Assembly: GCA_900770075.1 (NCBI GenBank)
Contig: CAAGIZ010000068.1
Coordinates: forward strand, 1 to 9,069
DNA from: Spirochaetia bacterium
Lineage (GTDB): Bacteria > Spirochaetota > Spirochaetia > Treponematales > Treponemataceae
Direction of reading: 5' to 3'
DNA length: 9,069 nucleotides
Each line of letters starts with the position of its first letter. Position 1 is the stretch's first letter. Of the stretch, positions 5,032-9,069 are shown piece by piece. A model generated the notes under the pieces. It saw nothing but the letters and a program-made list of their open reading frames with translations, was not told the origin of the DNA and did not search any database. The position numbers and the translations under genes were made by a program.

Positions 5032-6225
5032 GATTCCCAAGTTTATCAAAGCCAGCTGGGGAAAGACCACAACGGCAAAAAAAGCCAGGCTTATCCATGT
5101 AAAACTTTTAATAAAGGCGGCCGACTTTCCCGGATATTCCCGAACGTAAATCCTCAGGTTGATTACGGAAGCAAGGCTGCCGATAATGGAGCAAAGACCT
5201 GCACTGTCAAGGCCGTACAAAAGCGCCCTGAGCCCGCCCTCCCCGGTAAAAGGCCAGAGCACTATGGCTGCCGGCACATTGGAAATAACCTGGCTTAAAA
5301 GTATGGACGCAAGGTACTCGTGGCCGGAAACAATCCCCTGCAAAAACGCTGCAACTGCCGGATTTCTGCATATCGAAGAAGAAAACACAAAAAAACACAG
5401 AAAAGTCAGCAGAAGCACATAGTCGGTCTTAAAAAGAATTTTACGGTCAAAGGCCAGCAGGGCAAGGGCAACTGCCAGAGTAACAAAAGGCCACAGGTTT
5501 GTCCTGCTTACAATCGTAAAAATGATTACAGAAAAAAGAGAAACATAGAGAATTCTCTTGGGCTTCCAAAACTTGCCCTCTTCCTTTTTTTGCCACAACG
5601 GCCCTTCTTTCTGAGCCAGTTTTCCTTCCGCCGCCAGTTTTTCCCCGTCCTCCTGCATGACCGGCTCCCGGCTGTTATTTTTGTACAAAAGGCTTACGAA
5701 AACATAAAGCAGAAAAAAACTGAAAATCCACAGCGGGAACATCATTCCCAAAAAATCACCCGCAGAAATTCCGCTCTGGCTGAACAGAAAAAGGTTCTGG
5801 GGGCTTCCAAAGGGAGTCAAAAGAGAGCCTCTGATGGCTGCAATGTTTTCAAAGGCAAGAACCGGAAGAATGTATTTTTCCTTTCCGGCAGATTTAAAAA
5901 TCGTAATGGTCAGGGGCACAAAAATAATGAGGGAAACGTCGTTGGTGACGAACATCGAAGAAAAGAAAACCCCGTACACAAAAAAACAGGTCAGCCGTTT
6001 GATTCCGGAAATCCGGGCAGTCCTCCGCAAAAGAGGCGCAAAGATATTTTCCTGTTTAAAACCTTCCAGCACGGACAGCAGCATAAAAAGCGTCGCCAGA
6101 GTTTTCCAGTCAATCTCCGAAAAAAGTTCTGGGGAAGGGGGAGTAATAAAAAGGGAAGCCGCCGCAGCCACAAGGGCAACCGAAAGCATCATCTCTTTTT
6201 TGAAAAAATCAAGAATTTTCCGCAT
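5011..6225 (-). CDS. SLC13/ArsB-type (NhaD-like) anion permease
   Basis: This integral membrane transporter belongs to the ion transporter superfamily (CitMHS/SLC13/ArsB/NhaD, PF03600-like). Its 404 residues fall in two hydrophobic halves of about five segments each, joined by a charged cytoplasmic loop (about 182-224). Each half carries the expected re-entrant signature: FVTNDVSLIIFVPLT (92-106) and ENIAAIRGSLLTPFGSPQN (126-144) in the first, SQVISNVPAA (311-320) in the second. Such proteins move dicarboxylates, citrate, sulfate, arsenite or exchange Na+/H+; the substrate cannot be told from sequence, and no arsR, arsC or two-component genes sit nearby. ATG 6225 gives a normal short basic N-terminus; the ribosome site is weak (GGA about ten bases upstream). 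Upstream on the same strand is tRNA-Asn with its terminator. A long open frame on the opposite strand is only a shadow. Confidence 0.82.
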   Translation of the reverse strand: MRKILDFFKKEMMLSVALVAAAASLFITPPSPELFSEIDWKTLATLFMLLSVLEGFKQENIFAPLLRRTARISGIKRLTCFFVYGVFFSSMFVTNDVSLIIFVPLTITIFKSAGKEKYILPVLAFENIAAIRGSLLTPFGSPQNLFLFSQSGISAGDFLGMMFPLWIFSFFLLYVFVSLLYKNNSREPVMQEDGEKLAAEGKLAQKEGPLWQKKEEGKFWKPKRILYVSLFSVIIFTIVSRTNLWPFVTLAVALALLAFDRKILFKTDYVLLLTFLCFFVFSSSICRNPAVAAFLQGIVSGHEYLASILLSQVISNVPAAIVLWPFTGEGGLRALLYGLDSAGLCSIIGSLASVINLRIYVREYPGKSAAFIKSFTWISLAFFAVVVFPQLALINLGISKNCNF

Positions 6226-6421
6226 TTTTTAGTTCCGTTTTTTTTGGACGGCATTGCACCTTCAGAACAGATTTTTCGTTTCGGAAGCAGCGGCCTGAAA
6301 AACCGGCTGTTCCGGCTTCGCTTTCCGCTCATCGCTTGCGCGACTTACGGCCTGCACATCCGGCGTAGGTTTTTCTGTCTCCGAAAAATCTTTTGCTGCA
6401 AAATTGTCCGGGTTTTAAAAT
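6226..6421. other. GC-rich spacer between permease start and tRNA terminator
   Basis: This 196-base gap holds no supported gene. Unlike other spacers here, its centre (about 6285-6365) is GC-rich. It contains two copies of CGGCCTG-N5-CCGGC, at 6291-6307 and 6348-6364, 57 bases apart. On the minus strand, AAGCCGG (about 6313-6319) can pair with CCGGTTT (about 6301-6307) around a five-base loop. No convincing permease promoter was found. It may be a 5' leader, an intergenic repeat, or gene remnants. Confidence 0.5.
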
Positions 6422-6453
6422 AAAAAAGCCCGATACAAAAGTATCAGGCTTTT
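6422..6453 (-). terminator. Intrinsic terminator of tRNA-Asn
   Basis: Read on the minus strand, AAAAGCCTGATAC, a TTTT loop and GTATCGGGCTTTT form a 13-bp stem (one G-T wobble), followed by more T. It begins at the base after the tRNA discriminator. On the plus strand the wobble becomes a C/A mismatch, so the element is oriented to end the tRNA transcript. It should also limit readthrough into the permease. Confidence 0.88.
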
Positions 6454-6526
6454 CGGCTCCTGCTGGGCTTGAACCAGCGACACACGGATTAACAGTCCGT
6501 TGCTCTACCGACTGAGCTAAGGAACC
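6454..6526 (-). tRNA. tRNA-Asn (anticodon GTT)
   Basis: The 73 bases fold into a full cloverleaf. The acceptor arms GGTTCCT and AGGAGCC pair over seven positions (one G-T), with discriminator G. The D arm is GCTC/GAGC, the anticodon stem ACGGA/TCCGT encloses loop CTGTTAA with anticodon GTT at 34-36, and the T arm is GCTGG/CCAGC with loop TTCAAGC. The 3' CCA is not encoded (AAAA follows), so it must be added by CCA nucleotidyltransferase. It is a single tRNA with its own promoter and terminator. Confidence 0.98.
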
Positions 6527-6532
6527 ATATTT

Positions 6533-6546
6533 CGTTCGTTTGAACG
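6533..6546 (-). other. Small inverted repeat in the tRNA-Asn 5' leader
   Basis: CGTTC, a four-base loop and GAACG form a five-bp hairpin in the precursor leader, seven bases from the mature 5' end. It could assist folding or processing by RNase P, or be incidental. Confidence 0.4.
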
Positions 6547-6553
6547 TGAATTA

Positions 6554-6582
6554 AGGATATAAAAAATATAAAAATGTGTCAA
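6554..6582 (-). promoter_or_regulatory. Promoter of tRNA-Asn
   Basis: On the minus strand TTGACA (6582-6577, perfect -35) is followed after 17 bases by TATCCT (6559-6554, four of six). The mature tRNA begins about 27 bases after the -10. Upstream, T/A tracts at 6586-6591, 6605-6612 and 6625-6631 resemble an UP element. Confidence 0.75.
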
Positions 6583-6631
6583 TAGAAAAAATCTAAAATA
6601 ATTCAAAAAAAATCAAATATTTTCAAAAAAA

Positions 6632-7126
6632 TTACGCCGTGCCTTTTAGAATGGCAAGGACAAAAATCCAAATAAAGGCTATGACGCAAATCATCTTGAG
6701 ACCTGTGCCAAGCAAAAATCCTGAAAAGGAACCAAAGGCTGCCTTGAATGCCCGTCCGTAGTCATCGGGATTTTCCAGAAGTTCTCCAATAAAGGCTCCG
6801 ATAAATGGTGCCAGAAGTATAAAAAGGGGGCCTAAAAAGATTGCCGCCACAAGACCTATGGTGGCTCCCCAGACGGCTTTTTTGCTTCCGCCGAATTTTT
6901 TTGTAAGGAAAGGCTGGAGGACAGAGTCCAAAACAGTAACAAGAACCGCAAAAATTCCCGTAACAACCAGCACTGTCCTGGAAATCGGGGAAAAACTGCA
7001 GAAATAAGCGGCAAAAAGACCGGCCCAGGCAAGGGGCACTCCCGGAAGCACGGGAAGGACGCAGCCTGCCAGCCCGGAAATAAGGCAAAAACCTGCAAGA
7101 ATTGCAAACAAAACGTTTAAATCCAT
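6632..7126 (-). CDS. DUF456 family membrane protein
   Basis: This is a small integral membrane protein of the DUF456 family (PF04306), whose biochemical role is unknown. The 164 residues match the family length (about 160). It is glycine-rich with about five hydrophobic segments. Family signatures include GLAGCVLPVLPGVPLAWAG (18-36), the strongly conserved GAFIGELL (109-116), and RAFKAAFGSFSGFLLGTGLKM (124-144). AAGG precedes the ATG only one base away, a weak ribosome site. It is divergent from the folate gene, with 80 bases between starts, and is followed by the promoter of tRNA-Asn without an obvious terminator. Nothing nearby suggests a specific partner. Confidence 0.85.
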   Translation of the reverse strand: MDLNVLFAILAGFCLISGLAGCVLPVLPGVPLAWAGLFAAYFCSFSPISRTVLVVTGIFAVLVTVLDSVLQPFLTKKFGGSKKAVWGATIGLVAAIFLGPLFILLAPFIGAFIGELLENPDDYGRAFKAAFGSFSGFLLGTGLKMICVIAFIWIFVLAILKGTA

Positions 7127-7137
7127 ACCTTATTTTA

Positions 7138-7146
7138 TGCTATAAT
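7138..7146 (+). promoter_or_regulatory. Extended -10 promoter of the folate cyclo-ligase gene
   Basis: TGCTATAAT is a perfect extended -10 (TGN plus TATAAT at 7141-7146). No good -35 stands 16-19 bases upstream, as is usual for extended -10 promoters. Transcription would begin near 7153, about 54 bases before the ATG at 7207. This supports that start over in-frame starts nearer 7102. Confidence 0.6.
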
Positions 7147-7206
7147 TGCTCCGGCTGCAAATTCAGGTGCAGTGTAAATTCAACTTATTCTGCAAACGGA
7201 AAAAAT

Positions 7207-7818
7207 ATGGAAAAAAATACAACGGTGCAGGAAGAAAAAAAACTCCTGCGTTCAAAAATTCGGGCTGTGTTAAAGGAAAAGTATTCAGACCGGGAAAAAA
7301 TCTCCAGTCTGGGAAAATCAGCCTGCAAAAAAATTCTGGAAGACGAAAATTATCTTTCTGCCGACATTGTGCTCTCCTATATTCCCTACGGTTTTGAACT
7401 GGATTCCACTTTTTTGACAGAGCAGGCGCTGAAAGACGGAAAAAAAATCTGCGTTCCAAGGGTGGAGCCGGATTCTTCCAGTATGGATTTTTACTTTCTG
7501 ACCGGAGAACTGCCCCTTACAGCCCAGCTGGAAAAAGGTTCCTTTGGAATTTCTGAACCTAAGGGAACCCTGCAAAAACTGGAAACCGATTCCACCCTGA
7601 AGGGAAAGAAAATTTTTATGGTGGTTCCCGGACTTGCCTTTACGGAAAAAGGTGCCCGCCTTGGCAAGGGAAGGGGATTCTACGATTTTTACATTCCCCG
7701 GCTTATAAAAAGTGGCTGCAGCCTTTTTGCGGCCGGGTTCTGCTACAGGGAGCAGGTGGTGGAAAACCTGCCTGTTGAAGACACGGACTTCTTCCTCCAT
7801 TGCCTTTTTACGCCTTAA
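7207..7818 (+). CDS. 5-formyltetrahydrofolate cyclo-ligase (MTHFS family)
   Basis: The enzyme converts 5-formyl-tetrahydrofolate and ATP to 5,10-methenyl-tetrahydrofolate, returning a storage or inhibitory folate to the one-carbon pool. It is cytoplasmic, and its 203 residues match the family (about 180-200). The N-terminal basic helix KKLLRSKIRAVLKE, the segment ADIVLSYIPYGFELDS, the strand KKICVPRVEP and the loop KGSFGISEP are all characteristic. The nucleotide-binding loop LGKGRGFYDFY (152-162) corresponds to the usual LGxGGGYYDR: the middle glycine is R, and the second arginine is replaced by F. ATG 7207 fits the family N-terminus and lies after the predicted promoter; the frame stays open upstream to 7102, but that would add an unrelated Cys-rich 35-residue extension beginning before transcription starts. 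The gene converges on the M16-like gene, four bases apart. Confidence 0.9.
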   Translation: MEKNTTVQEEKKLLRSKIRAVLKEKYSDREKISSLGKSACKKILEDENYLSADIVLSYIPYGFELDSTFLTEQALKDGKKICVPRVEPDSSSMDFYFLTGELPLTAQLEKGSFGISEPKGTLQKLETDSTLKGKKIFMVVPGLAFTEKGARLGKGRGFYDFYIPRLIKSGCSLFAAGFCYREQVVENLPVEDTDFFLHCLFTP

Positions 7819-7822
7819 ACCC

Positions 7823-9069
7823 CTACTTTTTTGTGTCTGCAGAATAAAGCCTTAAGCGCGGCAGTTCCGGAAAATAGGTCAAAAAGACTATGTAGTAGTC
7901 TTCGGCAGTTGCCCGGCTTACGGCTTCGTACTGGTCAAGGTATAGAAAGGAGTTGTCCTCTGCCATGCCTTTTTGAATTAAAAGGGCTGTCCCTTCGTTG
8001 GAAGAGGTTTTTTCCAGTTCATTTAAAACCCACAGGCTTTCCAGTTCCCTCAAAAGTCCGTTTTTTTCCAGTTCCTTAAATTCTCTGGAATCCACATTGA
8101 CTGCATCTTTTATTTCTTTCAGAATTTCCCTTACGGTCTGGCTGTAGAGTTTTTCTGTTTCCTGAATGTGCTTTATCTTTGTTATTACGATTCTTCCATA
8201 AGGCAGGTCGGAGTCCGGGGGAGAAACTTTTACGCTCTGACCGTATTCCCGGACTTTTTCCTGAAGTCGTTTTTCAAGCAGGAGGAGAAGGGCATTGTAC
8301 AGGGCCGTGTCGGTGGAAGAAGCATCGGGACTTTCCAGCATATACAAAAGCGGGTCTGAAAAATCCGTGGTGGGAACCAGTATCTGCGGTCTTGGGCCTG
8401 CCTTGTCTGCGCTTATGTCCGTAAAAAACTGGTGCCGAAGCCGGACTTTCTTTACTTTTTTGGGAAGGGGCAGTTTTTTTACCCGGAGCCGGATATCCTG
8501 GGTTTGGGCAAGGCTTTTAAGTTCTCCAAAGGTTGAATCCATAAGTTCCTTAAGTTCATCCGTCTGCCGGATTCCTCCTGCAATCACAAGGGAAAATCTG
8601 GTGCAGTCCAGAATTAGGGGATAGGCAGACTGAATCTGTGTAAATTCCATTTGAACCGGCCTGTCTTTTTCGTCTTCGTAAAGGTTTGTTACAGGTTTTT
8701 CCCAGATTGTGCGGACTGCCTCGCAAAGAAGCTGAAAGTCCGGGGAGCCACTCTGAATCCTCCACTGCGTGCGTAAATCGTAGGTTATTCCGTCTGCAAG
8801 GGCAGGGCTTATGTCTCCGAAGATTGTACAGAAAGCCATGGCTTTAAGGCACTCTCCTGCGTCAGTTGAAGAACAGCTTACGGTTAAAACCGAACATTCT
8901 GAGTCTGTCCGGGCTGTTGTACTGGCCTGGGAGCGGAGTTTTCCCTGCCGGTACAGTTCATCCAGCTGCCATTGAATCATGGCAGAAAGGGAATTTGCCA
9001 GTATGGAAGCAAGACCCGCATTTTTTTCTGCAAAAAGCAGTTCTCCTCCGGCAATAGAAAGCAGATCGG
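7823..9069 (-). CDS. M16 (insulinase-like) family protein, 5' end outside window, zinc motif degenerate
   Basis: The frame is open to the window edge, so the gene starts upstream of base 9069; 414 C-terminal residues are visible, ending at TAG. The arrangement resembles M16 zinc peptidases. First comes an N-domain-like stretch (GGELLF, AGLASILANSL, then GKLRSQASTTARTDSECSVLTVSCSSTDAGECLKAM). Next is the typical domain-closing strand FSLVIAGGIRQTDELKELMDSTFGEL (about 8615-8540), then a linker and a second domain with ALYNALLLLLEKRLQEKVREYGQSVKV. Where active enzymes have HxxEH, the aligned residues read S-I-L-A-N (9007-8993), so this copy is probably not a zinc peptidase; M16 proteins often pair an active and an inactive chain. 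The family call is by pattern and of medium certainty. A signal peptide or lipobox could lie beyond the edge. Confidence 0.6.
   Translation of the reverse strand, partial: DLLSIAGGELLFAEKNAGLASILANSLSAMIQWQLDELYRQGKLRSQASTTARTDSECSVLTVSCSSTDAGECLKAMAFCTIFGDISPALADGITYDLRTQWRIQSGSPDFQLLCEAVRTIWEKPVTNLYEDEKDRPVQMEFTQIQSAYPLILDCTRFSLVIAGGIRQTDELKELMDSTFGELKSLAQTQDIRLRVKKLPLPKKVKKVRLRHQFFTDISADKAGPRPQILVPTTDFSDPLLYMLESPDASSTDTALYNALLLLLEKRLQEKVREYGQSVKVSPPDSDLPYGRIVITKIKHIQETEKLYSQTVREILKEIKDAVNVDSREFKELEKNGLLRELESLWVLNELEKTSSNEGTALLIQKGMAEDNSFLYLDQYEAVSRATAEDYYIVFLTYFPELPRLRLYSADTKK

Noticed and set aside
6180..6340. Minus-strand small frame of about 47 codons starting in the GC-rich spacer and overlapping the permease start
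   Set aside because: There is no ribosome site or recognisable motif, and it runs out of frame into the permease.
5320..6423. Plus-strand open frame of 367 codons antisense to the permease
   Set aside because: The translation is very basic and low in complexity, resembles no family, has no start context, and mirrors a gene with clear transporter motifs on the minus strand.
4245..6649. 13-base match GCCGTGCCTTTTA at 4245-4257 and about 6636-6648
   Set aside because: One copy is at the coding end of the DUF456 gene and the other is intergenic; a match of this length is expected by chance in about 9 kb, and the flanks differ.
7102..7206. In-frame upstream extension of the folate cyclo-ligase (35 residues with several cysteines)
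   Set aside because: It lies before or across the predicted promoter, overlaps the start of the divergent DUF456 gene, and does not match the family N-terminus.

Overview
The window looks like ordinary chromosomal core sequence from a host-associated, anaerobic spirochaete, most likely a Treponema. The grounds are a V-type (not F-type) ATPase operon, the amino-acid signatures of the neighbours, moderate GC with very A/T-rich spacers, and biotin import genes with no biotin synthesis genes in view. The genus is an inference; no 16S or other marker is visible. No phage, insertion sequence, CRISPR array or rRNA is seen. No stretch over 300 bases lacks a gene; the longest gap is the roughly 230 bases at 6226-6453.

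Layout. (1) 1-2382, plus strand: the 3' end of V-ATPase subunit B, subunit D, a UspA-like protein and a YugP-type membrane zinc peptidase. The first three overlap by one base at each junction (stop and start share an A), so they are one translationally coupled operon; yugP follows after 76 bases and a possible hairpin. (2) 2390-2713, minus: a small CHY zinc-finger protein, convergent with yugP. (3) 2739-5005, plus: a biotin ECF transporter, bioY-bioM-bioN, behind a good sigma-70 promoter that overlaps a BirA-type biotin operator. Between bioM and bioN lie three tandem 20-bp repeats and a 9-codon mini-ORF. (4) 5011-6526, minus: tRNA-Asn(GTT) with its own promoter and terminator, then an SLC13/ArsB-type permease whose last codons form a palindrome. 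(5) 6632-7126, minus: a DUF456 membrane protein. (6) 7207-7818, plus: 5-formyltetrahydrofolate cyclo-ligase. (7) 7823-9069, minus: part of an M16 (insulinase-like) protein whose zinc motif appears degenerate.

How the genes fit together. The V-ATPase exchanges ATP for an ion gradient. The downstream universal stress protein may sense nucleotide or energy state, but that is an inference from gene order. The BioY/BioM/BioN set imports biotin, and the operator predicts that holo-BirA shuts the operon off when biotin is plentiful. The remaining genes are housekeeping or single-function genes without an obvious common pathway.

The most useful leads are the BirA operator, the tandem repeats plus mini-ORF inside the biotin operon, the UspA-like gene fused by overlap to the V-ATPase operon, the degenerate M16 protein, and a GC-rich spacer with internal repeats upstream of the permease. 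I found no clearly new multi-gene system.
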